Positions 47,851-58,254 are shown, counted from the stretch's first letter. The stretch is 64,000 bases of DNA from Pseudoxanthomonas sp. F37 (GCF_022965755.1 NZ_CP095187.1:1736001-1800000); one strand, 5' to 3'. Notes: generated from the sequence alone by a model not told the origin. Program-made: numbers and translations.

Positions 47851-50106
47851 TCAGAACTCCTGCCAGTCGCCCTCGGCGAAGGCGGGTTCGGGCTTGCGCG
47901 CGGCTGGCTTGCGCACGCTGGCAGCCGGTGCGGGCGACGCCTTGGCCGGCCGTGGCGCAGGCGTCGTCGGCCGCGCATGAGCGCCGGTCCTGGCCCGGGC
48001 CTCCAGCTTGAACACCGCCACCGACTCGGCCAGCGCCTGCGCCTGCTCTTCCATGCTGCGTGCGGCGGCGGTGGCTTCTTCCACCAGCGCGGCGTTCTGC
48101 TGGGTGGTCTCGTCCATCTGCACGATGGTCTGGTTGACCTGCTCGATGCCGGCCGACTGCTCCTGTGAGGCAGCGGAGATCTCGGCCATGATGTCGGTCA
48201 CGCGCTGCACGCTGGCCACGATCTCGCCCATGGTGGCGCCGGCCTGGTGCACCAGCGCCGAACCATCGGCCACCTTGTTCACCGAGGTTTCGATCAGGTC
48301 CTTGATCTCCTTGGCGGCGTTGGCGCTGCGCTGGGCCAGCGTGCGTACCTCGGAAGCCACCACCGCGAAGCCGCGGCCCTGCTCGCCGGCACGCGCGGCT
48401 TCCACCGCCGCGTTCAGCGCCAGGATGTTGGTCTGGAAGGCGATGCCGTCGATGACCGAGATGATCTCGGCGATCTTCTTGGACGACTGTTCGATGTCGG
48501 TCATCGTGGTGACCACCTTGCCGACCACTTCGCCGCCCTGGGAAGCGACGCCTGCGGCGCCCTGGGCCAGCTGGTTGGCCTGGCGGGCGCTTTCCGCGTT
48601 CTGGCGCACGGTGGAGGTCAGTTCCTCCATGGAGGCGGCGGTTTCTTCCAGGTTGGCGGCCTGCTGCTCGGTACGGCGCGACAGGTCGCTGTTGCCGCTG
48701 GCGATCTCGCCGGCGGCGGTATTGATGCTGGTGGAGGCGTCCTGGATGCGGCCGACGATGTCGGTCAACTGGCTGACGGTGGCGTTGGCGTCGTCGCGCA
48801 TGCGGGCGAACACGCCATGGAAGTCGCCTTCCATGCGCGCGGTCAGGTCGCCGTCGGCGATGGCGCGCAGCAGGGCGGACAGTTCGGCCAGATTGCGGTC
48901 GCTGGTGGCCATCATCGCGTTGAGGCCCTGCACCATGTGCAGGAAATCGTGGCGGAAGCCGGCCTCGTCGCCGCGGGCGGTGAAGTCGCCGGCGGCGGCG
49001 GCGGCGGCCAGGCGCCTGATCTCGCCGTTGATCGCCAGCAGGCTGGTCTTGGCCGCATCCATGGCTTCATGCAGGAAGGCGCGCGTACCCGGCAGGCGGC
49101 GGGCGTCCTGGCTCAGGTCGCCGCTGGCGTAGCGCTCCAGGATGCCGATCGCATCGCGGAAGGCATCCAGGTGTTCGAACATCATGGTGTTGATGCCGCC
49201 GGCCAGTTCGCCATACACGCCCGGGAAATCCTCCGGCATGCGATGGCTGATGTCCTCGGCGGCGTGCAGGCGGATCATGTCGCGCGTTTCATGAGAGAAG
49301 CGCTCCAGCATGTGCACCATCTCGTCGGTGGCCTTCAGCATCTGGCCGACCTCATCCCGTCCATGGTGGCCGGTGCGCACGCTCAGGTCGCCGCGGGAAA
49401 CGCCCTTGATGGCGGCCAGCGCGCGCGAGACCGGTTCCAGCACCGACTGGCCGATCACCCAGCCGATCGCCATGCTCAGCAGCACCAGCAGGCCGCCGGC
49501 GATGGTCATGATGAAGGTGAACTGCAGCGCCTGGGCCTGGGTGTCGTCGACGTAGACGCCGGTGCCGATCACCCAGCCCCAGGGCTGGTACAGCACGGCA
49601 TACGAGGTCTTCGGCACGGGGTCCTCTTCGCCGGCCTTGGCCCAGCTGTAGTCGACGTGGCCGCCGCCGGCCTGCGCCGCGCGGACGAACTCGGGGAAGA
49701 TGCGCTTGCCGTCCGGGCTCAGTACATCGTCCAGCGGCTTGCCGATCAGGTCGGGGCGGGTGGGGTGCATCAGCATGGTCGGGACTTCGTCGGTCACGAA
49801 GAAGTAGTCCACGCCCTTGTTGGCCTGCATGGTGGACAGCGTGGCCAGCGCGCGCGCCTTGGCCTGGTCCTCGTCCAGCTCGCCGCGCTTGACTTGGTCG
49901 GCGTAGCCCTCGATCACGCCCAGCGCCATCTCGGTCTGGGCTTTCAGTCCTTCCTGCCGCGTGCCGGTCAGGTCCAGGTACTGCATGCGTGCGGCGACGA
50001 CGGCCAGCGCGATGGTGCCCAGGGCGACCAGTGCCGTCTGGATCAGGAACTTGCGCTTGAGGGGGAGGTGGGACAGGGAGTGGGCGAGGCGGGCATTGAC
50101 GTTCAT
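47851..50106 (-). CDS. Methyl-accepting chemotaxis protein with single Cache sensor (MCP2)
   Basis: A 751-residue receptor. TM1 is about 20-42; the periplasmic sCache_2 domain (about 45-195) has [20 protein letters not shown] and [19 protein letters not shown]2 is about 198-222, followed by HAMP. The signalling hairpin is nearly identical to the other large receptors here. It ends EGDWQEF, the tethering pentapeptide. sCache_2 domains often bind small organic acids; the ligand here is unknown. Its 3' coding region (48001-48697) is identical in DNA to 58977-59673 in MCP4. It has a sigma28 promoter at 50177. Confidence 0.93.
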   Translation of the reverse strand: MNVNARLAHSLSHLPLKRKFLIQTALVALGTIALAVVAARMQYLDLTGTRQEGLKAQTEMALGVIEGYADQVKRGELDEDQAKARALATLSTMQANKGVDYFFVTDEVPTMLMHPTRPDLIGKPLDDVLSPDGKRIFPEFVRAAQAGGGHVDYSWAKAGEEDPVPKTSYAVLYQPWGWVIGTGVYVDDTQAQALQFTFIMTIAGGLLVLLSMAIGWVIGQSVLEPVSRALAAIKGVSRGDLSVRTGHHGRDEVGQMLKATDEMVHMLERFSHETRDMIRLHAAEDISHRMPEDFPGVYGELAGGINTMMFEHLDAFRDAIGILERYASGDLSQDARRLPGTRAFLHEAMDAAKTSLLAINGEIRRLAAAAAAGDFTARGDEAGFRHDFLHMVQGLNAMMATSDRNLAELSALLRAIADGDLTARMEGDFHGVFARMRDDANATVSQLTDIVGRIQDASTSINTAAGEIASGNSDLSRRTEQQAANLEETAASMEELTSTVRQNAESARQANQLAQGAAGVASQGGEVVGKVVTTMTDIEQSSKKIAEIISVIDGIAFQTNILALNAAVEAARAGEQGRGFAVVASEVRTLAQRSANAAKEIKDLIETSVNKVADGSALVHQAGATMGEIVASVQRVTDIMAEISAASQEQSAGIEQVNQTIVQMDETTQQNAALVEEATAAARSMEEQAQALAESVAVFKLEARARTGAHARPTTPAPRPAKASPAPAASVRKPAARKPEPAFAEGDWQEF
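48001..48697. repeat. 697-bp direct repeat, copy 1 (within MCP2)
   Basis: By eye this stretch is identical to 58977-59673, including synonymous positions at which the other receptors differ. It covers the signalling hairpin. Separation is 10,976 bp in the same orientation. Confidence 0.85.
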
Positions 50107-50176
50107 GCGGAGATCTCTGGCGACGGGCGCGGTACGTGGGCGTTCGGGATGCGGGAGCCGATGGCCCTCCCGATCG

Positions 50177-50203
50177 ATATCGGCCTGTGTCGGCGGAATT
50201 TCA
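50177..50203 (-). promoter_or_regulatory. Sigma28 promoter for MCP2
   Basis: On the minus strand TGAA, 15 bases, GCCGATAT, 71 bp before the start at 50106. Confidence 0.75.
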
Positions 50204-50266
50204 GGGCATCCGGCGCTTCTTCGACGAAAGGCGGATGGGCCTGCCGGGCGGCGCGCGCAAAACGAA

Positions 50267-50296
50267 GGGACCGCGGGCCTTGCGGCCGGCGGTCCC
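50267..50296 (-). terminator. Terminator-like hairpin after cheW
   Basis: GGGACCGC pairs with GCGGTCCC, with a further CCGG-rich inner stem. On the minus strand it is followed by TTCGTTTT. It lies 27 bases after the cheW stop. Confidence 0.7.
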
Positions 50297-50322
50297 GGGG
50301 CACGCTGATCGCAGGGCGGGCG

Positions 50323-50811
50323 TCAGGCCGCGACCTGCTCCGGCAGCGGCTGGCCGAAATCGGCGCTGTCGATCAGCGTTTCGATATCCAGCAGGATCAG
50401 CATGCGGTCGTCCACGGTGCCGATGCCCGAAATGAAGCGGGTGTCGACGCTGGCGCCGAATTCGGGCGTGGGCCGGATCTGTTCGGCATTGAGCGCGATC
50501 ACGTCGGACACGCTGTCCACCACGATGCCGACCACGCGGTCCTCCACGTTCAGCACGATCATCACGGTGAAGGCGTCGTAGCGGGCCTCCTTCAGGCGCA
50601 GCTTCAGGCGCAGGTCGATGACCGGCACGATGGTGCCGCGCAGGTTGATGACGCCCTTGATGTAGTCGGGGGCGTCGGGCAGGCGGGTGACCGAGTCGTA
50701 GCCGCGGATTTCCTGGACTTTCAGGATGTCAACGCCGTAGTGCTCTTCTCCCAGGGTGAAGCTGAGGAACTCGTCCGCGCTCGCTGCGGCCTGTGTCTTC
50801 TTGTCGCTCAT
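50323..50811 (-). CDS. cheW: Chemotaxis coupling protein CheW
   Basis: A 162-residue CheW. It has FTLGEEHYGVDILKVQEIRG, the RLPDAPDYIKGVINLRGTIV segment and VVDSVSDVIAL, all diagnostic. It bridges chemoreceptors and CheA at the membrane array. It is flanked by receptors MCP3 upstream and MCP2 downstream, and has its own sigma28 promoter and a downstream terminator-like hairpin. Confidence 0.96.
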   Translation of the reverse strand: MSDKKTQAAASADEFLSFTLGEEHYGVDILKVQEIRGYDSVTRLPDAPDYIKGVINLRGTIVPVIDLRLKLRLKEARYDAFTVMIVLNVEDRVVGIVVDSVSDVIALNAEQIRPTPEFGASVDTRFISGIGTVDDRMLILLDIETLIDSADFGQPLPEQVAA

Positions 50812-50875
50812 TGGTCGGGCTCCTGTGGCAGCCGGAATGGGGCAGGGGTTCCCGGGGCGGAACCGGTCTAGGCCT

Positions 50876-50902
50876 AGATCGGCCCCGGGCGGGGTTTCTT
50901 TA
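50876..50902 (-). promoter_or_regulatory. Sigma28 promoter for cheW
   Basis: On the minus strand TAAA, 15 bases, GCCGATCT, 65 bp before the cheW start. The -35 abuts the MCP3 stop codon at 50906. Confidence 0.82.
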
Positions 50903-50905
50903 GGG

Positions 50906-53611
50906 TCAGTAGGGACGGGCTTCGGACAGGGCGCGCGGCGATGCCGCCGAGGTGATGCGGGTCACGCGCTCCTGCACCAGCCGGGCCACGTGTCCATGCT
51001 CGCCCAGCCGGAAGGTGGCCACGGCCTGGCTCAGCGCCTGGGCCTGCTCTTCCATGCTGCGTGCGGCGGCGGTGGCTTCCTCCACCAGCGCGGCATTCTG
51101 CTGGGTGGCTTCGTCCATCTGGGTGATGGTCTGGTTGACCTGCTCGATGCCGGCCGACTGCTCCTGCGAGGCGGCCGAGATCTCGGCCATGATGTCGGTC
51201 ACGCGCTGCACGCTGGCCACGATCTCGCCCATGGTGGCGCCGGCCTGGTGCACCAGCGCCGAGCCGTCGGCCACCTTGTCCACCGAGGTCTCGATCAGGC
51301 CCTTGATCTCCTTGGCGGCGTTGGCCGAGCGCTGGGCGAGGGTACGCACTTCCGAGGCCACCACCGCGAAGCCGCGGCCCTGCTCGCCGGCACGGGCGGC
51401 TTCCACCGCCGCATTGAGCGCCAGGATGTTGGTCTGGAAGGCGATGCCGTCGATGACCGAGATGATCTCGGCGATCTTCCTGGACGACTGTTCGATGTCG
51501 GTCATCGTGGTGACCACCTTGCCGACCACTTCGCCGCCCTGGGAAGCGACGCCTGCGGCGCCCTGGGCCAGCTGGTTGGCCTGGCGGGCGCTTTCCGCGT
51601 TCTGGCGCACGGTGGAGGTCAGTTCCTCCATGGAGGCGGCGGTTTCTTCCAGGTTGGCGGCCTGCTGCTCGGTACGGCGCGACAGGTCGCTGTTGCCGGA
51701 AGCGATTTCGCCGGCGGCGGTATTGATGCTGGTGGAGGCGTCCTGGATGCGGCCGACGATGTCGGTCAGCTGGCTGACCGTGGCGTTGGCGTCGTCGCGC
51801 ATGCGGGCGAATACGCCATGGAAGTCGCCTTCCATGCGTGCGGTCAGATCGCCGCGAGACAGCGATTGCAGCACGCCCGAGACCGCGTCCACGCTGCCGG
51901 CGATCGTCGCCAGCAGGCCATTGAGCTGCTGCGACAGCGCCAGCAGGAAACCCTGCTTGCCGGTTTCGGCGATGCGGCCGCTCAGGTCGCCCTGTGCCGC
52001 GGCCTGGACGATGCGGGTGACCTCCTGCTCGACCATCACCTCGGCGGTGCGGTCGGCCCATTCCACCACGTAGCCGATGCGCTGGCCGTCGCCGTCCGTC
52101 ACCGGGTTGATGATCAGCTGCATGACGCGGCCGCCCACGTGGATCTGCGCGCGATGCGTGCCCTGCAACTGCGACAGGATGCGCGACTGGTGCTCGGGCT
52201 TCTTGTGGAAGACGTCGATGCTGTTGCCCACCAGGGTGCGCACGTCGAAGGCCGGCAGGTCGCGCCGCAGGTCCTGTTCGGCGTCGGTCAGCATCTTCAT
52301 CAGCGGCCGGTTGGCGTAGACGATGGTGCGGTCGGCGTCGGCGATCATGACGTTGGTGGTCACTTCCTCCAGCGCGGTGCGGATGCGCAGGCTTTCGCGC
52401 GCGACGACCTGGTCGCGCTCGATGCGCTCGCGCAGGGTGGCCTGCATGCTGCGCAGAGCCTTCATCAGCGTGCCGACCTCGTCGTCGCGGCCCACGCCGA
52501 TCTCGCTGTCCAGCTTGCCGGCGGCGATGTCGTCGGCCACGCGCACCGCGCCCGCCAGCGGAACGCTGACCTGGCGACGCAGCAGCCAGAACACCGCGCC
52601 GCACAGCAGCGCCGCGCCCAGCGCGCCCACGGCCACCACGGTCCACAGCACGGCGCGGGCTTCACGCATCAGCACCGCGCGCGGCACCACCACGCCCAGG
52701 GCGAACCGCTCCGCCGCCGTGCCGATCCGCAGCGGCACGTAAGCCTCGACCATCGCCTCGCCCGAGGCGTCCGGCACCTCGCGGAATACCGGCTTGTCGG
52801 CCGCGATCTGCTTCAGCAGCGCGGCCGCCCCGGGATCGGCGAACGGCTTGCCCAGCGATGCCTTGTCGTGATCGGCGATCACCACGCCCGCGGGGGTCAA
52901 CAGGCGGACGAAGCCGGCCTCCATCGGGGTGAGCCTGGCAATGCGTTCCTGCAGCGATTGCAGGGCGAAGTCCACGGTCATCACACCGACGTATCGGTCG
53001 CCGTCCAGGATGGGCGTGGACAGCGTGGTCATCAGCACGTCCTTGCCGGCGATCTTGTAGACGTAGGGCTCGGCGACGACCTCGCGCTTGAGTTCGCGCG
53101 GACGCAGGTACCAGTCGCCCGCGCCGGGCACCTCGTAATCGCGCAGGGCTTCCAGCAGCGGCGCACCGTCGCTCCAGGCCCAATAGCTCATGAAGCGGCC
53201 CGTGTCGTCGTGGCCCTCGCTCGATAGGTGCTGCGCATCCTGGCCGTCGAAGGCGTCGGGTTCCCACAGGGTTCCGACGCCCACCCATTCGGGGTGCGCC
53301 TCCAGCTGGCGCCTGATGACGGCACTGGCGGCGGCGCGGCTGACGCCGTCGCCGGCGCGCTGGGCCAGCAGCGCGTGCGCCAGGGCCTGGTTGCCGTCGA
53401 AGGCGCGCCCGAGTTCGCCGGAAATGCGCTGTGCCTCCAGGCTGGCCAGCCCCTCCATGGTGGCGCGCGCGCCCGTCAACAGGGCCTGGCTGCTGCGCAG
53501 GTAGCTGGCCGCGGCAGCCACGCCGAATGCCAGCAGCGCGACCAGGGCGATGCCGTACATCACCCGCGTGGCGATGCTGCGGGAAGATGAGCGGGGAAGA
53601 GCGGATGACAT
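50906..53611 (-). CDS. Methyl-accepting chemotaxis protein with dCache and PAS domains (MCP3)
   Basis: A 901-residue receptor, the longest here. TM1 is about 14-34; a double-Cache periplasmic domain (about 40-315) has [19 protein letters not shown] and [19 protein letters not shown]-like segments; TM2 is about 317-341. HAMP is followed by a cytoplasmic PAS domain (about 410-520, with [20 protein letters not shown]) and the usual signalling hairpin. It ends ALSEARPY and lacks the WQEF pentapeptide, so it may be methylated with help from tailed receptors. dCache domains often bind amino acids. A sigma28 promoter is at 53709. Confidence 0.92.
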   Translation of the reverse strand: MSSALPRSSSRSIATRVMYGIALVALLAFGVAAAASYLRSSQALLTGARATMEGLASLEAQRISGELGRAFDGNQALAHALLAQRAGDGVSRAAASAVIRRQLEAHPEWVGVGTLWEPDAFDGQDAQHLSSEGHDDTGRFMSYWAWSDGAPLLEALRDYEVPGAGDWYLRPRELKREVVAEPYVYKIAGKDVLMTTLSTPILDGDRYVGVMTVDFALQSLQERIARLTPMEAGFVRLLTPAGVVIADHDKASLGKPFADPGAAALLKQIAADKPVFREVPDASGEAMVEAYVPLRIGTAAERFALGVVVPRAVLMREARAVLWTVVAVGALGAALLCGAVFWLLRRQVSVPLAGAVRVADDIAAGKLDSEIGVGRDDEVGTLMKALRSMQATLRERIERDQVVARESLRIRTALEEVTTNVMIADADRTIVYANRPLMKMLTDAEQDLRRDLPAFDVRTLVGNSIDVFHKKPEHQSRILSQLQGTHRAQIHVGGRVMQLIINPVTDGDGQRIGYVVEWADRTAEVMVEQEVTRIVQAAAQGDLSGRIAETGKQGFLLALSQQLNGLLATIAGSVDAVSGVLQSLSRGDLTARMEGDFHGVFARMRDDANATVSQLTDIVGRIQDASTSINTAAGEIASGNSDLSRRTEQQAANLEETAASMEELTSTVRQNAESARQANQLAQGAAGVASQGGEVVGKVVTTMTDIEQSSRKIAEIISVIDGIAFQTNILALNAAVEAARAGEQGRGFAVVASEVRTLAQRSANAAKEIKGLIETSVDKVADGSALVHQAGATMGEIVASVQRVTDIMAEISAASQEQSAGIEQVNQTITQMDEATQQNAALVEEATAAARSMEEQAQALSQAVATFRLGEHGHVARLVQERVTRITSAASPRALSEARPY

Positions 53612-53708
53612 GGCGGCCTCGTGCAGGTTGAGCGATACGGCGGTAACGCCTGCAGGCAGGGAGACCGCTGGCGGCGGTCACGCCCGTGTTGCAGGAGTGT
53701 TACGCCGT

Positions 53709-53735
53709 ATATCGGCGGGCGTGCGGCCAGGTTGA
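53709..53735 (-). promoter_or_regulatory. Sigma28 promoter for MCP3
   Basis: On the minus strand TCAA, 15 bases, GCCGATAT, 98 bp before the start at 53611. Confidence 0.75.
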
Positions 53736-53784
53736 GTGCGAAGACGTGCGATACGGAGGGCGGCGGCGCGAAACCCGACGCGGA

Positions 53785-54564
53785 TCACGCAGCGCCACGT
53801 TCGCGGGCGCTGCGCTGGCGTTCCAGGCGGAAGATGTAGCGCTGGATCAGCGCATCGGCCCCGCGCGGCAGGTCGGTGAACTGGCAGCCGGCGCGCCAGC
53901 TTTCGGTGCCGTTCTGGTTGAGCTGGCTGTGCAGGCTCTTCACCATCAGGCGCACGCTCAGGGGGCCGCTGTCGGGCAGGTGCAGCAGGCAGTCCGGGAA
54001 TTCGCGGTACGGCCGCAGCGTGGGGTTTTCCGCCTGGACCGCCAGGGCGATGCCGCCGCCGCTGATGTCGAGCACGCGGTAGCGCTCATAGGTGGTTTCG
54101 CCATCGGGGTGGTGCTGGGGAATGGCGCACTCCAGCGGTTGGGTCACCGGGACCTGCAGCCGGTAGTACTCGCGCCGCTGCAGGCGCAGCAGGGTCTCGG
54201 GCAGGTCGGCGCGGAAGGCGACCTGTCCTTCGTGGCGCAGGCGTACCAGCCCCTGCAGGCGGAACTGCACGTGGATGCGGTCCAGCCGGGAGACGCAGGT
54301 GACGTGGCTGGCGTCCTCGATGCTGCGATTGATGGCCTCGCTGGCGCTGCCGTCGATCAGGACGGCGTCTTCATCGTCCAGGACTTCGACGATGGAGGTC
54401 GGAAAGGTGTGGTTGCGCGGCATCGCGCAGCCGCTCACCAGGGCGCGTCGCTCGATCAGCGCCTGCAGGATGCGCCGGATCTCATGTCCATTGCGCACCA
54501 GGTACTTCTCCTCGTCCTCGTACCGGATCGGCTCGGCCAGGGGGGAGTCGGTGGGCTCGGTCAT
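53785..54564 (-). CDS. ycgR: Flagellar brake protein YcgR (YcgR-N, PilZ)
   Basis: A 259-residue protein. The N-terminal YcgR domain (about 20-125) precedes a PilZ domain (about 128-240) with the c-di-GMP motifs RREYYR (RxxxR) and DISGGGIAL (D/NxSxxG). When loaded with c-di-GMP, YcgR binds the flagellar motor and slows swimming. The gene has a sigma28 promoter at 54611-54637, like the chemoreceptors, so brake and motor are made together. It is followed on the minus strand by MCP3. Confidence 0.92.
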   Translation of the reverse strand: MTEPTDSPLAEPIRYEDEEKYLVRNGHEIRRILQALIERRALVSGCAMPRNHTFPTSIVEVLDDEDAVLIDGSASEAINRSIEDASHVTCVSRLDRIHVQFRLQGLVRLRHEGQVAFRADLPETLLRLQRREYYRLQVPVTQPLECAIPQHHPDGETTYERYRVLDISGGGIALAVQAENPTLRPYREFPDCLLHLPDSGPLSVRLMVKSLHSQLNQNGTESWRAGCQFTDLPRGADALIQRYIFRLERQRSARERGAA

Positions 54565-54610
54565 ACGGTCGGCGATGGGGCAGCAGGCCCGGCGGAAGGC
54601 GTCACAGGCT

Positions 54611-54637
54611 GTATCGGCGTGCGTCGCATGATCTTTA
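54611..54637 (-). promoter_or_regulatory. Sigma28 promoter for ycgR
   Basis: On the minus strand TAAA, 15 bases, GCCGATAC, 46 bp before the ycgR start. Confidence 0.85.
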
Positions 54638-54670
54638 GCGACGGCACGACGCCCCTCCGGTGGCGCCGTT

Positions 54671-55333
54671 TCAACGCTTGGCGTAGCCGATCCAGGAGAA
54701 CAGCGGACGGCCGAGCAGCAGGCAGGCCAGCGACAGCACGACCACGGCGCCCATGTGCCAGAGCAGTACCATCAGCGCGGTCTCGCCGCCGTGGTAGAGG
54801 CTCACGCCGGCGGCCGACAGGGCCGCGGCGCTCAGGGCCACCAGCATCGCCGTCTGCGCGGGGCGGACGACCCCTGCATGGCGCACCATGACCAGCATCA
54901 GCAGGCCCAGCGGGATGCTGGTCATGGTGATCGCCACCGTGCATTCGGAACTGACGAGTTCCACCAGGAAGGCGTCCGCGCCCAGGCGCGCACGGTCGTG
55001 CAGACAGCCCCAGCCCAGGCCGCCGAGCCACAACAGCAGGGGGGGCAACGGCAACCACATCCATCGCAGCGAGCGTCCCGGCACGCTGATCTGGAACACC
55101 GCGTATGCGGCCGTCAGTCCGGTCAGGACGCTGGCGATCCATTCGACCAGCACCGGCGGTCTGGACAGCTCCGCGGCCAGGCCGGCGCGCACGCCGTAGA
55201 CCCATACGATCATGCCGATCATGACCGCCGCCAGCGCCGACCAGGCCAGCGTCCTGCGCAGCGGCGAGGTCAGCGGGCGCACCGGTTCGGCGCGCGCGGC
55301 CAGCTGATCGATCAGGTGGCGGGTCTCAGTCAC
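54671..55333 (-). CDS. nrsF: NrsF-type membrane anti-sigma factor (DUF1109)
   Basis: A 220-residue protein with about six hydrophobic segments and a short cytoplasmic N-terminus (TETRHLIDQLAARAEPVRPL), the layout of NrsF/DUF1109. Members hold an ECF sigma factor at the membrane until copper or other stress. Two Cys (in GLGWGCLHDR and VSSECTVAI) fall in places where NrsF uses conserved Cys for sensing. The GTG start at 55333 has GGGGAAG before it and overlaps the sigma gene stop by eight bases. It is the last gene of the bufferin operon. Confidence 0.88.
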   Translation of the reverse strand: MTETRHLIDQLAARAEPVRPLTSPLRRTLAWSALAAVMIGMIVWVYGVRAGLAAELSRPPVLVEWIASVLTGLTAAYAVFQISVPGRSLRWMWLPLPPLLLWLGGLGWGCLHDRARLGADAFLVELVSSECTVAITMTSIPLGLLMLVMVRHAGVVRPAQTAMLVALSAAALSAAGVSLYHGGETALMVLLWHMGAVVVLSLACLLLGRPLFSWIGYAKR

Positions 55334-55988
55334 GGTCTTCCCCTTTGCCCAGCACATGCTGGAGCGATTTCAGCGCCCGGTGGCAGGCGACCTTCAAGGC
55401 GCTCACGCTCTGGCGGCTCTCGGCCGAGGCTTCGTTCAACGACATGTCCTTCAGGTGCACCAGTTCGATGGCCTGCTGCTGGCGGGGCGAAAGCTGTGCC
55501 ACGGCCGCGCGCACCTCGCGCGCCGCCTGCCGGCGGGCGGCGGCCTCCTCCGGGCCCGCGTTCGCATCGTCCACGCGGTCGAGCGGTTCGTCGGTGAGGA
55601 CTTCGTGTTCGATCCGTCGCGCGCGCCGGCGCAGCACATCGATGCAGCGACGCGTGGCGATGGTACCCAGCCAGGGCTTGAACGGACGACCCGGCTCGTA
55701 GGTGTGACGGACGCCGTGAACGATCAGCAGGATGTCCTGCACCGCGTCCTCGGCATCTTCGCGCGCGCCCAGGTAGCGGCGGGCGATGGCGCGCAGGTAG
55801 GGAACGATGGCGCTGAGCAATGCGTGGTAGGCCACGGTGTCGCCGGACTGCGCGCGCGCCATCCAGGCACCCCATGCATCGTCATCGCCCGGGGGCGCGC
55901 CGGAGAGTCCATCGGGTACCTGCTCGCGATGCAGGGGCATGTCCGCGGCTGCGTCCGGCACGGGAAAGGGAAGGAGAGTGGCCATCAT
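55326..55988 (-). CDS. sigF: ECF sigma factor (SigF-like, NrsF-controlled)
   Basis: A 220-residue ECF sigma factor. Region 2 (about 62-130) has YLGAREDAEDAVQDILLIVH and PFKPWLGTIATRRCIDVLRR; region 4 (about 160-215) has LSPRQQQAIELVHLKDMSL and ALKVACHRALKSL. The first ~50 residues are an extra low-complexity extension. Paired with NrsF directly downstream, it matches the SigF-NrsF systems described in Caulobacter for heavy-metal response. The promoter at 58641 fits the SigF consensus, so it should drive its own operon. Starts at 55988 or 55985 are both possible (Met-Met). Confidence 0.88.
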   Translation of the reverse strand: MMATLLPFPVPDAAADMPLHREQVPDGLSGAPPGDDDAWGAWMARAQSGDTVAYHALLSAIVPYLRAIARRYLGAREDAEDAVQDILLIVHGVRHTYEPGRPFKPWLGTIATRRCIDVLRRRARRIEHEVLTDEPLDRVDDANAGPEEAAARRQAAREVRAAVAQLSPRQQQAIELVHLKDMSLNEASAESRQSVSALKVACHRALKSLQHVLGKGEDRD

Positions 55989-56013
55989 GCGGTGCCCCTG
56001 CGTGGCTGCCAAG

Positions 56014-56550
56014 TCACCGGCCCTGCGTGCCGACGCGCGCCAGCAAGGCATCCAGCGAGATCGTGCCGGGCCCGCGCGCCATCAGGTACAGCAATGCCAC
56101 CGCCCACAGGCCATGGGTCGGAAAGGCGTCGGGGTAGACGAACACCTGGATGACCAGCGTCATGACCAGCAGCGCCAGCGCCGAGAGCCGGCTGGCAAGC
56201 CCGGCCAGCAGCAGGACGGGGAACACGTGTTCGGCCACGGCCGCCATGCGCGCGGCGAACTCGGGCGCAAGCAGGGGCAGCGCGTACTCGCTGCGGAAGA
56301 GTTCCAGTGCGTTGTCCGACAGGCGTGGAATGCCCAGTTCGAACGCGCCGCGGAGGGGATCGACCACCAAGCCTTCGATCTTGGTCTGTCCCGACTGCCA
56401 GAAGGTCATCGCCACGGACACGCGGGCCAGCACGGCGACCAGATCGTGCGGGATGCGCCCGAAACATGCCGTCATGCGGTTCGCGTACCGTATCGGCAGA
56501 GGCGTGGAGGGGCGGGAAGGCGTAGGGATCGGTGTGGTCCGACTGTTCAC
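56014..56550 (-). CDS. DoxX-family membrane protein
   Basis: A 178-residue membrane protein with four hydrophobic helices, starting after an N-terminal stretch of ~30 hydrophilic residues. It has VAVLARVSVAMTFWQSGQTK and AEHVFPVLLLAGLASRLSAL, which fit DoxX. DoxX proteins are common in bufferin-type operons (as in hvf/buf loci), where a redox or electron-transfer role is suspected but not shown. The GTG at 56550 has GGAG seven bases before it and stands just after the bufC stop; ATG 56475 is an alternative. Confidence 0.83.
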   Translation of the reverse strand: MNSRTTPIPTPSRPSTPLPIRYANRMTACFGRIPHDLVAVLARVSVAMTFWQSGQTKIEGLVVDPLRGAFELGIPRLSDNALELFRSEYALPLLAPEFAARMAAVAEHVFPVLLLAGLASRLSALALLVMTLVIQVFVYPDAFPTHGLWAVALLYLMARGPGTISLDALLARVGTQGR

Positions 56551-56551
56551 A

Positions 56552-57348
56552 TCAGGGCTCCGGAAGAGGGTCGAGCGCCACGACAAGGCCGTGCGTCACC
56601 AGGACGGCGAACAGCGCGCCGTCGTCCAGCAGGGGAACCGCCAGCCGCGCCCGCTGGAACGCACGTCCCAGCGTGAGGCCATCGCGCAGGGCATCCAGCA
56701 GTTCCAGCGCGCCGGGTGGCAGGCGCTCCACCGCGACCTCCAAGCCGGGCCGCGCGACCAGCGTGTCCTCGGCGCGCGTGGCATCCACGTCCTCCAGCGC
56801 CGCGGCGGACGGATGGGCCAGGCCTTGGTGCGCCTGCCAGAGCGTGCACGCGGCATGCTGCGAACGGAACCACGTGCACGCGGGATGCAGCACCACACGC
56901 GTGCGATGAAACCGCGATGGATCCGCCAGCAGCGCGTGGTAGGCCGCGTGCGGAAGGGGCGCCGCATCGGCGGCGTGGTAGGCCTGGATCCGCCGGGCTT
57001 CGATCTGCGCCACGTCCGCCAGATAGGGAACGCTGGCGGCCGGCGCGAATGCGGCGATGAAGTCCGGCAGGCCCAGGGCGTAGTCGATGAGCATGGGCGA
57101 ACGGGGGGATCGGCCAGCACGCGCTCACGTGCCATCGCGCGGAAAAAGGGCTCGCCCACGAGCGCCTGGCTGACCGGGAACGCGTCGGCCAGCGCATCGA
57201 CCAGGCTCACGATGAAGGTGTTGCGATGCACGGCCAGGCGCCGTTGGGCATCGTCGCCGCCCTGCGCGAAGTCTTCGCCGGCCACCGGCCGGGCGGGCGC
57301 CCGCAGCGCCGTCGCGAGGGTGTTGTAGACGCTGTCGTGTGCGCTCAT
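56552..57348 (-). pseudogene. bufC: BufC-like MNIO partner protein (DUF2063), apparently frameshifted
   Basis: The N-terminal DUF2063 part begins at ATG 57348 (SAHDSVYNTLATALRAPARP, then HRNTFIVSLVDALADAFP and FRAMARERVLADPP) and loses frame at a six-base G run (57104-57109; C on the coding strand). The C-terminal part resumes in another frame as MLIDYALGLPDFIAAFAPA to the stop at 56552. Restoring one C gives ADPPRSPMLIDYALGLPDF, an uninterrupted ~265-residue protein as expected. DUF2063 proteins deliver the precursor peptide to the MNIO enzyme. As read the gene is broken, but sequencing error is quite possible because all partner genes look intact. Confidence 0.85.
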
Positions 57349-58241
57349 GCCGCGGCCTTCGCGCATGCCGCCGCGTCGATCGAGACCTGCGCCCGGGTGG
57401 CCTGTTCGCGCAGCCGCGCATAGGGCGGAACGTGGGTATCCCATTCGATCAGGGTCGGCACCGGCCCGGTCCGCGCCAGCACCTGGCGGAACAGCGCCCA
57501 GACGGCCTCGTCCACCGGCGCGCCATGGTCGTCGATCAGCAGGGGCTCGCCGTGGATGCCCCCATCCCGGGCATGGCCGGCCAGATGGATCTCGTGCACG
57601 GCGTGCAACGGCATCGCCTCCAGGTAGGCCTGGGGATCGCGGCGATGGTTGTGGCACGAGACATGAACGTTGTTCACGTCCAGCAACAGGGCGCAGCCGG
57701 TGCGCTGGACGATGGCCGCGATGAACTCGGGCTCGCTGTACGTGCCGTGGGCGAACTCGAGATAGGTGCTGGGGTTCTCCAGCAGCAGGCGCAGCCCCAA
57801 CCGTTCCTGCACCTGGTCGATGTGCCGGCACACGCGCGCCAGGCTGGCCGCGTCGTAGCGCAGCGGCAGCAGGTCGTTGAAGAAGCGGCCGTTATGGGTC
57901 GACCACGCAAGATGCTCGGAGAACACCGCCGGACGGTAGCGCGCGACCAGCGTCTCCAGGCGGGCGAGGTGGGCGGGGTCGAGCGGGCCTGCGCCGCCCA
58001 GGGACAGACCGACCCCGTGCAGGGAGAGCGGCAGGCGCTCGCGCAGCGTCGACAGCATGTGGTGCGGCGCGCCGCCCGCACCCATGTAGTTTTCCGCATG
58101 CACCTCGATGAAGGCAGGTGGGTGCGCATCGCTCATCAGGTCCGCGAAGTGCACCGGCTTGAACCCGATGCCGGCCTGCGCGGGCAGGCAGGCATCGGCC
58201 GTCCCGCAACCGGTACCCGGGGCGTGGCAGCGAACGTGCAC
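57345..58241 (-). CDS. bufB: MNIO family RiPP-modifying enzyme BufB (DUF692)
   Basis: A 298-residue TIM-barrel protein of the DUF692 multinuclear non-heme iron oxidase family. Motifs in order are GIGFKPVHFADLM, IEVHAENYMG, LSLHGVGLSLGGA, FSEHLAWS, LLLENPSTYL, LLLDVNNVHVSCHNH, IHLAGHARDGGI and LIEWDTHVP, with the His, Glu, Asp and Asn metal ligands visible. These enzymes oxidise Cys residues of a precursor peptide to copper-binding heterocycles. The GTG start at 58241 is 13 bases after the bufA stop; homology begins near GIGFKP. It overlaps bufC by four bases. Confidence 0.92.
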   Translation of the reverse strand: MHVRCHAPGTGCGTADACLPAQAGIGFKPVHFADLMSDAHPPAFIEVHAENYMGAGGAPHHMLSTLRERLPLSLHGVGLSLGGAGPLDPAHLARLETLVARYRPAVFSEHLAWSTHNGRFFNDLLPLRYDAASLARVCRHIDQVQERLGLRLLLENPSTYLEFAHGTYSEPEFIAAIVQRTGCALLLDVNNVHVSCHNHRRDPQAYLEAMPLHAVHEIHLAGHARDGGIHGEPLLIDDHGAPVDEAVWALFRQVLARTGPVPTLIEWDTHVPPYARLREQATRAQVSIDAAACAKAAA

Positions 58242-58254
58242 GGCTGCGGGCCGA

